A stretch of 64,000 bases of DNA from an uncultured Scytonema sp. (GTDB lineage: Bacteria > Cyanobacteriota > Cyanobacteriia > Cyanobacteriales > Nostocaceae), in assembly GCA_937873135.1 (NCBI GenBank), contig CALMVQ010000191.1, positions 1-64,000 of the forward strand, given 5' to 3'. The notes under the pieces are model-generated. The model was not told where the DNA came from. It searched no databases and saw nothing but the letters and a program-made list of their open reading frames with translations. Position numbers and translations under genes: made by a program. This document shows positions 36,242 through 46,135 of this stretch, in pieces. The stretch's first letter is position 1; each line of letters begins with the position of its first letter.

Positions 36242-37459
36242 ATGCGTAAACCAGTTCTCACAATTTTCTACCAGTTCAATCCCTGGAACACTACTATTGG
36301 AGGAATTCAAACACTTATCAATATTTTTATTAAGTATGCTCCAAGCGAGTTCGAGGTCAGACTCGTAGGTACAGGAGACAATCCAAATCAACCTTTGGGT
36401 AGATGGCAAGAAGCAGAATTTGCAGGTAGGGAGATCAGCTTTCTGCCTTTATTTATGTTGCAGAATGATAACTTTAGAAGTTTGATTCCGACAACGCTTA
36501 AGTATACAACTGCTCTCATAGGGCAATGCTTTGCTTCCGACTTCATGCACTTTTACAGATTGGAACCAACTATAGCTACCCTTCATTGGTCAGGAGAAAA
36601 AACGCTTTTTATCCAAAACGACATAGAGGCGCAGATGAAATCTGCTGCAGATGATAAAAATGCAATTCTCTGGCGACGATTTCCTGCCGGGTATTTTGCT
36701 CTTGAACGTCTGTTAGTTGGACAATTTAACCAGATTTTCTCGTGTAATACAGATGCATTAGAACTTTACCAAAAACGTTATCCGAAAATCAAAAACCGTG
36801 TTCACTTCCTGAAAAACACCTTCGATGAGGAAATTTTTTATCCGTTGTCTGTAGAAGAACGCGATCGCCAAAGACGCAACCTGGCATTGAAGCTGGATCT
36901 TTCAGAAGATACACGGTTCGTCCTGTTTGCCGGTCGTCTGCATCCTCAAAAAGATCCAATTCTGCTAGTACGTGCACAGGCAGCGCTTGAAGAACCGAAC
37001 ATTCACTTGTTGATTGCAGGTGATGGTGAGTTAGCCAGTCAAGTCCGTTCGGAAATTGGTCAATTGGGGCTGTCTGAACGGGTGACAATGCTAGGAGCAC
37101 TGCGCCAAACCGAACTTGCCGATTTACACCGGATATGTAACTGTTTGGTTTTAACAAGTGCTTTTGAAGGTTTGCCTTTTGTGGTTCTGGAGGCGCTTGC
37201 CTGCGGAACACCAATCGTCACAACTCGATCTGGTGAAACCCCAAAACTCCTTTCTCCTGACAATGGAGTTATTGTAGCGGAACGGACACCAGCTTGCATA
37301 GCAGATGCTTTGCGTCAAGTCGTACTGCATCCAGATAATTATCCCATAGCATCGTGTGTGCGGAAAGCCCAGCCTTATGCCGCCCGCACTGTTGTGAATG
37401 AAGTCTACAGCCAAATGTGGCAGCGTTGGGAGCAACGGCTCTCATCTGCTAGCACCTGA
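36242..37459 (+). CDS. family 4-type glycosyltransferase
   Basis: This is a 405-residue GT-B enzyme. The N-terminal domain opens with LTIFYQFNPWNTTIGGIQTL, whose glycine loop contacts the acceptor or sugar donor. The C-terminal domain has FVLFAGRLHPQKDP and the E-x7-E donor motif with Glu309 and Glu317 (EGLPFVVLE). It is the first gene of the surface-polysaccharide island, 44 bp before the next transferase. The specific sugar is unknown. Confidence 0.9.
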   Translation: MRKPVLTIFYQFNPWNTTIGGIQTLINIFIKYAPSEFEVRLVGTGDNPNQPLGRWQEAEFAGREISFLPLFMLQNDNFRSLIPTTLKYTTALIGQCFASDFMHFYRLEPTIATLHWSGEKTLFIQNDIEAQMKSAADDKNAILWRRFPAGYFALERLLVGQFNQIFSCNTDALELYQKRYPKIKNRVHFLKNTFDEEIFYPLSVEERDRQRRNLALKLDLSEDTRFVLFAGRLHPQKDPILLVRAQAALEEPNIHLLIAGDGELASQVRSEIGQLGLSERVTMLGALRQTELADLHRICNCLVLTSAFEGLPFVVLEALACGTPIVTTRSGETPKLLSPDNGVIVAERTPACIADALRQVVLHPDNYPIASCVRKAQPYAARTVVNEVYSQMWQRWEQRLSSAST

Positions 37460-37503
37460 TGATTTACCCAGCACAGCAACACTAGAGAGCAAAACGAGAA
37501 CAG

Positions 37504-38691
37504 ATGAAAATAGCTGTTATTGGTGCAAAAGGTCTACCACCCAAGCAAGGTGGCATTGAGCATTATTGTGCGGAAGTCTATCCCCGTATGGTGGAACAGG
37601 GTCATAGTGTGGATTTATTTGCCCGTTCCTCTTACACAGACTGTTCCTGGCAAGACCCTTATGACTACAAGGGGGTTCAAGTCATCTCCTTACCAGGTTT
37701 GCACCTTAGAGGAGTGGACGCCTTTATTACCTCAGCACTAGGGGCGATGGCTGCCACGGCAAAAAAATACGATATTGTTCATTTTCACGCACTGGGTCCA
37801 TCTCTGTTTACTTGTTTACCGAAAATCTCTAATTCCACAAAGGTCGTTGTGACCTGTCAGGGACTAGATTGGCAACGGGCAAAGTGGGGCAGCTTTTCGA
37901 CTCGCATTATTAAGATGGGGGAACAAGCCGCAGTCCGTTTTGCCGATGAAATCATTGTAGTGTCAGAAGCGCTTTCTACCTACTTTTCACAAACTTATGC
38001 CAGGAAGACAATTCACATACCTAATGCTCCTGCTAACTACGGGGAATCAGACCCAAATTTTGGCTACGGCACCCAACTCGGTCTAAAGCAGGGACGCTAT
38101 ATTCTGTTTTTAGGCAGACTGGTACCGGAAAAACGTCCTGACTTGCTTGTTGATGCCTTTTGTGATTTGAACCCAGTAGGATGGAAACTTGTTCTAGCTG
38201 GAGGCGTAAGCGATACAAAATCGTTCACATCAAAGCTGTTAGAAAAGGTGGCAAATAATCGAAACATCGTATTTGCTGGTGAACTTCGAGGATCTCGTCT
38301 TTGGGAGATTGTCCGAGGATCTGGTTTGTTTTCACTGCCTTCCGATTTGGAGGGGTTACCTCTGGCAATGTTAGAGGCGATGCGGGAAGGAATCCCAGTA
38401 CTTGCAAGCAATATCCCACCTCACCAGCAACTCGTGAGTGAAGGGCGGGGAATGCTTTTTGAAGCAGGAAACCGCAAATCATGTATTCGTAACTTAGATT
38501 GGGCAATTCACCATCATCGAGAACTAGCAGCAATGGCAAAAAATGCACAAAGACATGTGCAGCATAACTATAGCTGGGATCGCATTACTTCAGAAACCTT
38601 AAAAATCTACAAAACATTGCATGAGTCCGAGCAAGTAGAAATATTGGAGCATAACCAAGAGGGACTCGCCGAAGTCATTGGGAAAAAATAG
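37504..38691 (+). CDS. family 4-type glycosyltransferase
   Basis: This is a 395-residue GT-B enzyme with MKIAVIGAKGLPPKQGGIEHY at the start, a form also found in rhamnosyltransferases with a DUF1972-like N-terminal domain. RYILFLGRLVPEKRPD and EGLPLAMLE follow in the donor domain. It lies 44 bp after the preceding transferase in the same operon. The acceptor is not predictable. Confidence 0.9.
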   Translation: MKIAVIGAKGLPPKQGGIEHYCAEVYPRMVEQGHSVDLFARSSYTDCSWQDPYDYKGVQVISLPGLHLRGVDAFITSALGAMAATAKKYDIVHFHALGPSLFTCLPKISNSTKVVVTCQGLDWQRAKWGSFSTRIIKMGEQAAVRFADEIIVVSEALSTYFSQTYARKTIHIPNAPANYGESDPNFGYGTQLGLKQGRYILFLGRLVPEKRPDLLVDAFCDLNPVGWKLVLAGGVSDTKSFTSKLLEKVANNRNIVFAGELRGSRLWEIVRGSGLFSLPSDLEGLPLAMLEAMREGIPVLASNIPPHQQLVSEGRGMLFEAGNRKSCIRNLDWAIHHHRELAAMAKNAQRHVQHNYSWDRITSETLKIYKTLHESEQVEILEHNQEGLAEVIGKK

Positions 38692-38871
38692 GTGGTTTCT
38701 GGTAGCACGCAACTACGAAACCATTAGCCCGCAAATAGATGGCCTAAAAAAATCGCTTCGTATAAAAATAACACAACAGGGAACTACTACTGAATAATAA
38801 ATAACAGTCTTAAACCGAATTGTCGATTAACTGATTTAACTTAACTGTCTCAAAAAACAAGGGTCTACGTA

Positions 38872-41028
38872 ATGGAAAAAGGCATTTCATACTTACTAGC
38901 TGTCATGCAACGGCGAAGTTTGCCCGCCCTAGCGACATTCGCAGCTGTAATTGGTGGGGCGATCGCCTACCTTACGGTCACCCCGCACCTGTACTCGGCA
39001 TCAGGACGATTGATTTTGGACGACAAGAGGGTAAGTATTTCCGATTTAGGTCGTGATCTTACCCAAGTGCGCTCAAGTACACCAGGTGGTTCTAATCCTT
39101 TGGCTGACGAAGCAGAATTAATCAAGTCACAACGTGTTCTCAAACGAGCGCTGACTGAACATATTGACCCTAATGTGAAACCAAAGCTCACGATTGAGGA
39201 TCTGAACCGAAACTTGAGCGTCAAAATTGTTCCGGCTACCAACATTCTTCAGGTAAGTTATCAAGGCAAAGATCCAGTCATGGCTGCCAAGCTGGTGAAT
39301 GCAGTTTCTCAAGCAATGGTTGAGGATAGCACTCAAGTTATCCGTAAAGAAGCTGCAAGTGCAGTGAAATTTTTGCAAAAAGAGGTGCCTGAGGCTCGCA
39401 ATCGTTTAGAAAAGACGGAAATTGCTGAAAACAAATACAGACAATCGAGTGGCATTATTGCTCTTGACGATCAGACGAAAAGCTTAGTCGCGAGTGTCGC
39501 TTCTTTAGAAGAGCAGCAGCGAACCTTATCTACACAACTCCAAGAGGCGAAGTCGCGGGACGTATCATTACGGCAAATCACCGACGCCAAAGCTCTAAAC
39601 AGCGCCTACGCAAATGTACGCGGTGGTCAAGATGAAGAACTTAAGAAGTTACGAGCCAAGTTGTCAGAGTTACAGACGCAGATTGTTGAAGCTCGGTTGC
39701 GTTTTACAGAGGACCATCCGACTGTAATCAAGCTAGTTCAGGAACGGAATACTCTACAGTCAGTCTACGCGAAAACCTTAGGAAGCGTGTCACCAGGGAG
39801 TCAGGACATCGCTCCCAAGACTGTCGCAGGCGATCAAATCAGTCAAGATCTGACATCCAAACTCATCGTCAATGAAATCGAGCGATCGGCAATTGAAAAC
39901 AAGCTCAAAGTTGTGCAGTCCGATCTCAACAATCTCCATGCCCGCCTTGCAGCTCTACCAATGAAGCAGCAGCCACTGACTGCATTAGTCCGCACACGTC
40001 AAGAAGCCACAGAATCTGTAAAGTTACTGCAAAGCAAACTTGAAGAAGCACGGATTGCTGAAGCTCAACTTGTAGGCAATATCCAAATTATTGAGGCGGC
40101 TCAACCACCGACTAAACCCACTTCACCCAAGCAGAAAGTTGTATTAGTTGTGGCGGCTGCCTTTGGAAGTGTCTTAGCGATTGGCATTGTGCTGCTGTTA
40201 GAAGTCATGGACAATACACTGCGCGATGCTGCCGAAGCAGAAGAACTGCTGAAGCTGCCATTGTTAGGAGTATTACCTCGTTTAACAGCGCAGACTCTCT
40301 CTCTTGCGCCTGCTGAAAGATTTTTAGATAATGTTGGCTCTGTTGAGCCTTACCGGATGCTCTTCAAAACGCTTGAGTTTCGCAATTCTGACCGATTGCG
40401 ATCGCTTGTTGTCACAAGCACTATATCTGGAGAGGGTAAGTCGGTCGTTGCCTCGCACTTAGCTGCCGTCGCCGCTATGTTATCTTGGCGAACATTGATC
40501 ATTGATGCCGATCTACGCAGACCAGTACAACATAACTTGTTCAAATTATTCCCTAAACCAGGGATTATAGATGTGATTGAGGGAGGATTATCTTTACAAC
40601 AAGCAGTGCAGGCAACAGAGATTGAGAACCTTGATATATTGACTTGTGGAGAACTACGCAGACGCCCCTCGCAGTTGCTCGATTCTGTGGCGATGAAGTC
40701 TCTTATCGAAGACGCATCACAAGAATATGATTTAGTGATTATAGATACTCCGCCTTTAAGTGCTTGCGCTGATGCCTCTAGCTTGAGTCGTCACTGTGAC
40801 GGAGTTGTTTTAGTCACACGTCCCGGCTTCACACTTAAGGAGGTATTATCAAGAGCAGTATCAGAGTTAACGAAAAATCGCATTCCGATATTAGGTATGG
40901 TGGTGAATGGAATGACTAATTTAACAGAAAAGTATTACCGCTATCCTGTAAATGGTTACCAGCCCAAAAAGCGTTTGACAGGTCTTGGAGGTTACCGTCA
41001 AAGGTTTGTAGAACGAGATGAGGTTTAG
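38872..41028 (+). CDS. Wzc-like polysaccharide co-polymerase / tyrosine autokinase
   Basis: This 718-residue protein joins a Wzz-type chain-length domain (membrane helices at about 17-37 and 420-445, with a long coiled coil between) to a cytoplasmic BY-kinase domain. The kinase has Walker A SGEGKS with Lys523, Walker A' LIIDADLRRP and Walker B LVIIDTPP. The C-terminal tail has three tyrosines close together (YYRYPVNGY) as likely autophosphorylation sites. Such proteins set chain length and gate export in Wzx/Wzy-type pathways. It is followed after 6 bp by the O-antigen ligase/polymerase gene, so the pair is almost certainly co-translated. Confidence 0.92.
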   Translation: MEKGISYLLAVMQRRSLPALATFAAVIGGAIAYLTVTPHLYSASGRLILDDKRVSISDLGRDLTQVRSSTPGGSNPLADEAELIKSQRVLKRALTEHIDPNVKPKLTIEDLNRNLSVKIVPATNILQVSYQGKDPVMAAKLVNAVSQAMVEDSTQVIRKEAASAVKFLQKEVPEARNRLEKTEIAENKYRQSSGIIALDDQTKSLVASVASLEEQQRTLSTQLQEAKSRDVSLRQITDAKALNSAYANVRGGQDEELKKLRAKLSELQTQIVEARLRFTEDHPTVIKLVQERNTLQSVYAKTLGSVSPGSQDIAPKTVAGDQISQDLTSKLIVNEIERSAIENKLKVVQSDLNNLHARLAALPMKQQPLTALVRTRQEATESVKLLQSKLEEARIAEAQLVGNIQIIEAAQPPTKPTSPKQKVVLVVAAAFGSVLAIGIVLLLEVMDNTLRDAAEAEELLKLPLLGVLPRLTAQTLSLAPAERFLDNVGSVEPYRMLFKTLEFRNSDRLRSLVVTSTISGEGKSVVASHLAAVAAMLSWRTLIIDADLRRPVQHNLFKLFPKPGIIDVIEGGLSLQQAVQATEIENLDILTCGELRRRPSQLLDSVAMKSLIEDASQEYDLVIIDTPPLSACADASSLSRHCDGVVLVTRPGFTLKEVLSRAVSELTKNRIPILGMVVNGMTNLTEKYYRYPVNGYQPKKRLTGLGGYRQRFVERDEV

Positions 41029-41034
41029 GTAAAG

Positions 41035-42510
41035 ATGTTGACCAATGAACCAAATCGTCACTCTCGTGTCATCTGGCTTAGTTTGGCTGGTATAAGTATT
41101 GGTGCAGTTGCAGGGTTTACAGCAGGTGTTAACCCTATTTATCTATTTTTAGCTGTAGTTGCAGTCCCAATAGTTGTTTACTTCTTTACGCATTTTGAGC
41201 AAGCTGTACTGAATTTATTGGCAGTGCGTACTTGTCTCGATCCTTTTTCAGGTAAGCAAATACCAGCCATATATGCTCTTGGGATGGACGGCTTAACTTT
41301 GCTCTACGTCACCGTAACACTCCTGCGTGGTCGGCGAATCTACACTGACAGTTTTTGGTGGTTTTTTGTCGGTTGGGTATTGTTACAAGGATTGTGGGTT
41401 ATACTCTTACCTTTGGAAGGGGTAGGGCTAAATGCTGACTATCTACCAGGAAGTATCCGTGAGTGGATACGTCTGTTTAGTTGGGTGATGATCTACTTGC
41501 TGGTTATGCAACTGAAGGATCGATTGCCTCCTCAAAAAGCGATCGCTTGGCTGTTTTTATCACTCGTGATCCCGGTGACAGTGGCGCTAATGCAGATGTT
41601 TGTCCCTTTTCTCCTGCCTGACTTTTTGAACGGGGGTGGTGCTATTGGTGCAATGCCAGTTGCGGAAATATCTCGCATTAAAGGGACAATGGGGCACCCG
41701 AATGCATTTGCCACAACGCTGTTACTGTTTATCTCTCTTACTTACTGGAAGCTAACGAACTCCTTTTCAAAGTTCCCGTGGTTTTTGATCATGGGCTTAC
41801 TGGCATTATGCTTTGTAAGTACTAAAGCCTTAACTGGCTTGACAATGCTTGCTGCTTTTGTTCTAGTTTTGGTGATGCCGAGATTGAGCTTTCTCAACTT
41901 GATTGGCGGAGCGCTCTTTTTTGCTGTCATTATCGGGTTGTTTGCTAATTCAGATTTTGGACGAGAACGCTTGGGATCGCTGAGCAATACACCACTCTTG
42001 AATCCAGATCTTGATACGTCGCGCGCAATTCTTTTATCTCAAGGAGATAATAATAGCTTTAACTGGCGGCTTGCTCAATGGACTTTTCTGATGAGCAAGA
42101 TTTTCCCGCAGTCTCCGTTTCTTGGTTTTGGTTTGGGATTAAGCATTGAGGCTGGTGGTAATGGTTATCTTCCCCATAATGATTACATCCGCGCTCTGAT
42201 AGAAGGAGGAATTACTGGATTTGTGACTTATATGGCCTTTTTCGTAGCTCAAGGTATACGTCTGATTCAGTTAATTAGAGCGGCACCTCCTAAAAGTCCA
42301 CAGCGTAACTTGTGCGTCATCCTGTTAGCTGTGATGTTTGCCATGTTAGCAGGGATGCTGAGTGACAACATCTGGAGTCATACTATTCTCTTTTCCTACT
42401 GGTTTACGGCTTTGGCGATCGCTGGTTGGAACTGGAACGATGCACCATCTAGTTTGGGGACGCATGAATCCAGAAAAAACAGCGTTAGCCTTATAACTAG
42501 ATCCTCATAA
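41035..42510 (+). CDS. O-antigen ligase/polymerase family membrane protein (Wzy/WaaL-like)
   Basis: This 491-residue protein has roughly ten to twelve membrane helices and the Wzy_C pattern: a large loop with GTMGHPNAFATTLLL and PHNDYIRALIEGGITGF, the His-containing motif of WaaL/Wzy enzymes. It either polymerises repeat units or joins a finished glycan to its carrier; the two cannot be told apart by sequence. Tight coupling to the Wzc-like gene favours polymerisation. The 298 bp after it show no gene. Confidence 0.88.
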   Translation: MLTNEPNRHSRVIWLSLAGISIGAVAGFTAGVNPIYLFLAVVAVPIVVYFFTHFEQAVLNLLAVRTCLDPFSGKQIPAIYALGMDGLTLLYVTVTLLRGRRIYTDSFWWFFVGWVLLQGLWVILLPLEGVGLNADYLPGSIREWIRLFSWVMIYLLVMQLKDRLPPQKAIAWLFLSLVIPVTVALMQMFVPFLLPDFLNGGGAIGAMPVAEISRIKGTMGHPNAFATTLLLFISLTYWKLTNSFSKFPWFLIMGLLALCFVSTKALTGLTMLAAFVLVLVMPRLSFLNLIGGALFFAVIIGLFANSDFGRERLGSLSNTPLLNPDLDTSRAILLSQGDNNSFNWRLAQWTFLMSKIFPQSPFLGFGLGLSIEAGGNGYLPHNDYIRALIEGGITGFVTYMAFFVAQGIRLIQLIRAAPPKSPQRNLCVILLAVMFAMLAGMLSDNIWSHTILFSYWFTALAIAGWNWNDAPSSLGTHESRKNSVSLITRSS

Positions 42511-42808
42511 CCAGTTAAAATCAATTTTAAATGAGGCTGAATTCATTTTTTAGCGATTTTTTCCACGGGGAGGAGCCAGTTGCAGGCAACAGATAAGTTT
42601 GAGTACAGGCGATCGCCGAGCGGAATTTCAGGGGGTATTACCCATTGATACAAATAGCTTCGGGGAGTGTAGGATGTAAGGTGTCATGATCTTTAACTAT
42701 TAGCTTGTATGACTTATAAAAGGTTGAGTCTTGTTACTTAATATCTCCAAGAATACAATATCTAGCTGATAACTAACTACTTTTATGTCATTTTTGAGAA
42801 ATTAGAAA

Positions 42809-43399
42809 ATGAAGAACTTTATTAATTATATTTTCCAAGATTGGGAAGTGAATAAAGAAGGAAGTTCAAAATCCCGTTTCATATTATTAATGTTCCGCTC
42901 AACGCAGATACTAGGACGTTTGCCCGTACCTTTTCTATCTGGTTTTTTCCGCAACTTCTATACACTAATTGTGGAGTGGCTATTAGGCATTGAATTGCCT
43001 TGGGATACCAAAATAGGATCAGACCTTAGACTGATTCACGGTGTTGGTTTAGTCGTGAATAATGGAACCATAATTGGTCATAATTGTATTATCAGACATT
43101 CGACAACCATTGGTAACAAAAAACTTCCAGATGGTTCATATAGTGGCTCACCCAAAATAGGAGACAATGTGGAAGTTGGTTCTAATGTAGTGATTATTGG
43201 ACCGATTACTATTGGGAATAATGCTGTCATTGGAGCAGGTTCGGTTGTAGTGAAAGATGTTCCAGAAGGGGCTGTGGCTGTAGGAAACCCAGCGAAAGTG
43301 ATTAGGGTATTAAATTTAACTTCAGCACGAACCGATCATTCTGAAGAGGATAATTCAGCCCAAGCACGACTTCCGGACACAACTTCATGTATATATTAG
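42809..43399 (+). CDS. hexapeptide-repeat O-acetyltransferase (CysE/WcaB-like)
   Basis: This 196-residue protein is a left-handed beta-helix acyltransferase. The hexapeptide repeats run from about residue 70 to 155 (IGHNCIIRHSTTIGN, IGDNVEVGSNVVIIGPITIGNNAVIGAGSVVVKDVP), with the His of RLIHGVG and GNPAK at the end, as in serine acetyltransferases and in WcaB-type polysaccharide acetyltransferases. The location inside a polysaccharide island and the hydrophobic N-terminal half argue for acetylation of a sugar rather than serine. Confidence 0.87.
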   Translation: MKNFINYIFQDWEVNKEGSSKSRFILLMFRSTQILGRLPVPFLSGFFRNFYTLIVEWLLGIELPWDTKIGSDLRLIHGVGLVVNNGTIIGHNCIIRHSTTIGNKKLPDGSYSGSPKIGDNVEVGSNVVIIGPITIGNNAVIGAGSVVVKDVPEGAVAVGNPAKVIRVLNLTSARTDHSEEDNSAQARLPDTTSCIY

Positions 43400-43486
43400 A
43401 TTTTGCAAGCGTAATTGACGAAACCGTTTGGGTTGTCAGAAATCGCTTTAGCCTAATTTTATAACTAAACTATTTGAGACAAAAAT

Positions 43487-44476
43487 ATGCTGAAGGTTTC
43501 TGTTGTTATTCCCGCATACAATTCCATGCAGTATCTCCCAGAAACCTTGGAGAGTGTTCTAAATCAAACTTTTACTGAATTTGAAGTCTTAATTATTAAT
43601 GATGGGAGTTCTGACAACACTGTGGAATGGGCGAGTGCAATCAAAGACTCGCGAGTGAAATTAATTTCACAAGAAAACCAAGGTCTACCAGGAGCTCGCA
43701 ATACTGGTATTTATCATGCTCAAGCTGATTATATTGCGTTTTTGGATGCAGATGATCTGTGGGAGCCAACGAAATTAGCCAAGCAAGTCTCTTGTTTGGA
43801 CAAGTATCCGGAGGTTGGCTTGGTACATGCTTGGATGGCTTTAGTGGACGTGGGGGGAAAATCTACTGGTCGCGTACTGAAGTCCAATGTCGAAGGATGT
43901 GCATGGGAACAAATTGTTCAGTGGAATACAATTGCTTGTCCTTCGGTCATGGTTCGTCGTTGTTGTTTTGATAGAGTGGGTGTCTTTGACCGATGTTTAC
44001 GTTCTGTCGAAGATTGGGATATGTGGATTCGGATAGCTGTTGAGTATCCTTTTGCAGTGATTAAAGAACCTCTAGCATATTATAGACAAGTTCCTAATAG
44101 TATGTCTAAAAACTGTCAAGTGATGGAAGAAGCATTTCATCAAGTCATTGAAAAAACATTTCAATCGGCACCATCAGAAACTTGGTACTTGAAGAATCGC
44201 AGTTACAGTTATGCAAACCTTTGTTTGGCTTGGAAAGCTTTGCAAAGTAGTAATAATTACAAACTTGCAATCCACTATCGCAGTTTAGCGGTTGCACATA
44301 ACTCTCAAACACGCTATTCACGCGAGTATATTCGGTTAAGTTTGGCGATCGCAGCACTGCAATTGTTTGGATTTGATGGTTACAGCAAACTGCTAAAGTT
44401 AACTTATGCTCTACGACGACGTATTTCAAATGTGACACGGGATGCAAAAATAGTTGAGGATACGCACTCTGTGTAA
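43487..44476 (+). CDS. family 2 glycosyltransferase (paralogue pair member 1)
   Basis: This 329-residue GT-A enzyme has SVVIPAYNSMQYLPETLESV at the start, NDGSSDN near residue 40 and the metal motif DADD at 87-90. It is closely similar along most of its length to the gene at 46136, so the two arose by duplication. A GT4 gene now sits between them. The C-terminal ~100 residues are helical and resemble the same part of its paralogue. Confidence 0.93.
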   Translation: MLKVSVVIPAYNSMQYLPETLESVLNQTFTEFEVLIINDGSSDNTVEWASAIKDSRVKLISQENQGLPGARNTGIYHAQADYIAFLDADDLWEPTKLAKQVSCLDKYPEVGLVHAWMALVDVGGKSTGRVLKSNVEGCAWEQIVQWNTIACPSVMVRRCCFDRVGVFDRCLRSVEDWDMWIRIAVEYPFAVIKEPLAYYRQVPNSMSKNCQVMEEAFHQVIEKTFQSAPSETWYLKNRSYSYANLCLAWKALQSSNNYKLAIHYRSLAVAHNSQTRYSREYIRLSLAIAALQLFGFDGYSKLLKLTYALRRRISNVTRDAKIVEDTHSV

Positions 44477-44575
44477 GCAGTGACCTCAAAATATATAATT
44501 TAGAAGCGACTTAGGAACAATGTACGGAGCCATTTTTATGTTAAGTATGTGGATGAAATTGTGGAAACATCAACA

Positions 44576-45946
44576 ATGCTGGAATATGAAAGCACCGAGT
44601 TGCCAATAAAAAGTCACAAATTACAGTCAGGAATCGCACTGCTGCACTGTATAGACTTAATAGATGATTTTTTAGATCACATCAATATTTCATTTGAAAC
44701 TTTCTGCAATGAGTTTATTGGAAGCTGGATGTTTGGTTACATCAATGCTTTGAAACAGGTTGGTGTCAGGACAGTACTGTTCTGTATTTCCGCCCGTTTT
44801 ACTGAACCCAGACGCTTCACCCACGCTCCAACTGGAACGACAATTTGTGTATTACCTGTTCCTAAAAGGTATCTTATATACCGTGCCATTCGACACAAGG
44901 CACTAAATCTTTATGGTGCAAATAAGGGCCAGACATTTAGAGACATCCAAGACCCCAATATTCACCGTCATTCCCTACTGACAAAATTTAAGAATGTTGC
45001 TCAAAGTATAGGTTCTTATTTATCGACGCCTGTAGAGTTACTAGCTCAAGAGATTCGACGTGAAGGTTGTCAAGCTATTTTGTGCCAAGAGTATGAGTAC
45101 GCCCGTTTTGACACTTGTGTACTTTTAGGACAACGAATGCGTCTACCAGTGTTCGCGACTTTCCAAGGAGCCGATCAGACACATAGTTGGCTCGAATACC
45201 CTGTTCGAGATTTGGCGTTTCGGGAATGTACGGGTGTGATTATCTCTACAAAAACAGAGATTGAGCGGGTTAGTTCTCGTTACAAAATAGAATCAACCAA
45301 GATCGCACATATTTTCGATCCCATGGATGCGGTAAGATGGAGTGCTATAGACCGCAGTGAGGCACGATTAGCGCTTGACATTCCTCTTGATGCTAAGGTA
45401 GTGGTGTGTCACGGGCGGATTGATTTTTATCGCAAGGGGTTAGACATTCTTTTAACTGTTTGGGATCGAATCTGCCGCGATCGCCCGGATCAAGACCTCC
45501 GACTCCTGCTTGTAGGGACAGGTCCGGACGCTGACAAACTCGATAAATGCATTGCAACTATGCAGTTGCGAGGGGTTATGTGGCGGGACGAATTTGTGAA
45601 CGATCACACTATACTTCAGCGTTACTTGTCAGCAGCTGACGTTTATACCCTTTCATCCCGCCAAGAAGGCTTTCCCATAGCACCATTGGAAGCAATGGCT
45701 TGTGGTCTACCGATAGTAGCCACTGATGTTCCGGGTATACCAGACATTCTGGAAGGAGGCGCGGTTTCCGGTGGACTTGTCGTGCCACGGGAAGATGCAA
45801 CCGCATTAGCGTCTGCTCTGGGTAATGTTTTGGACAATGACGTTTGGAGAATCCAGTTAGGTAAGCTTGCTCGTTGTCGAGTTGAGGAGTACTTCTCGCC
45901 TGGGGTAATAGGCAAGCAACTGCGAGACTTTATGTTGATACAGTAG
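44576..45946 (+). CDS. family 4-type glycosyltransferase
   Basis: A protein of about 456 residues results from the ATG at 44576; GTG at 44549 would add nine. It is a GT-B enzyme with VVVCHGRIDFYRKGLDILL and the donor-binding SRQEGFPIAPLEAMACGLP in the C-terminal domain. The long N-terminal domain has a distinctive QEYEYARFD and TFQGADQTHSWLEYP. It separates the two GT2 paralogues. Confidence 0.88.
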   Translation: MLEYESTELPIKSHKLQSGIALLHCIDLIDDFLDHINISFETFCNEFIGSWMFGYINALKQVGVRTVLFCISARFTEPRRFTHAPTGTTICVLPVPKRYLIYRAIRHKALNLYGANKGQTFRDIQDPNIHRHSLLTKFKNVAQSIGSYLSTPVELLAQEIRREGCQAILCQEYEYARFDTCVLLGQRMRLPVFATFQGADQTHSWLEYPVRDLAFRECTGVIISTKTEIERVSSRYKIESTKIAHIFDPMDAVRWSAIDRSEARLALDIPLDAKVVVCHGRIDFYRKGLDILLTVWDRICRDRPDQDLRLLLVGTGPDADKLDKCIATMQLRGVMWRDEFVNDHTILQRYLSAADVYTLSSRQEGFPIAPLEAMACGLPIVATDVPGIPDILEGGAVSGGLVVPREDATALASALGNVLDNDVWRIQLGKLARCRVEEYFSPGVIGKQLRDFMLIQ

Positions 45947-46135
45947 TCAGCATGAAGGATTTAAGTGTTTTCTTGAAGCACTTTTTTAGTTTTAAACTAT
46001 AGCACGTCGGAGTCGAAAAATGTTTTTATTTTCAAAAGTTTAAACTTGGGGGTACCTCATGATACACCTGCAAGTTGTGCAAAATTCAGGAGAATTATGA
46101 CCCCTGAATTCTTCTAGTAAACAAGGAGATGAAAT

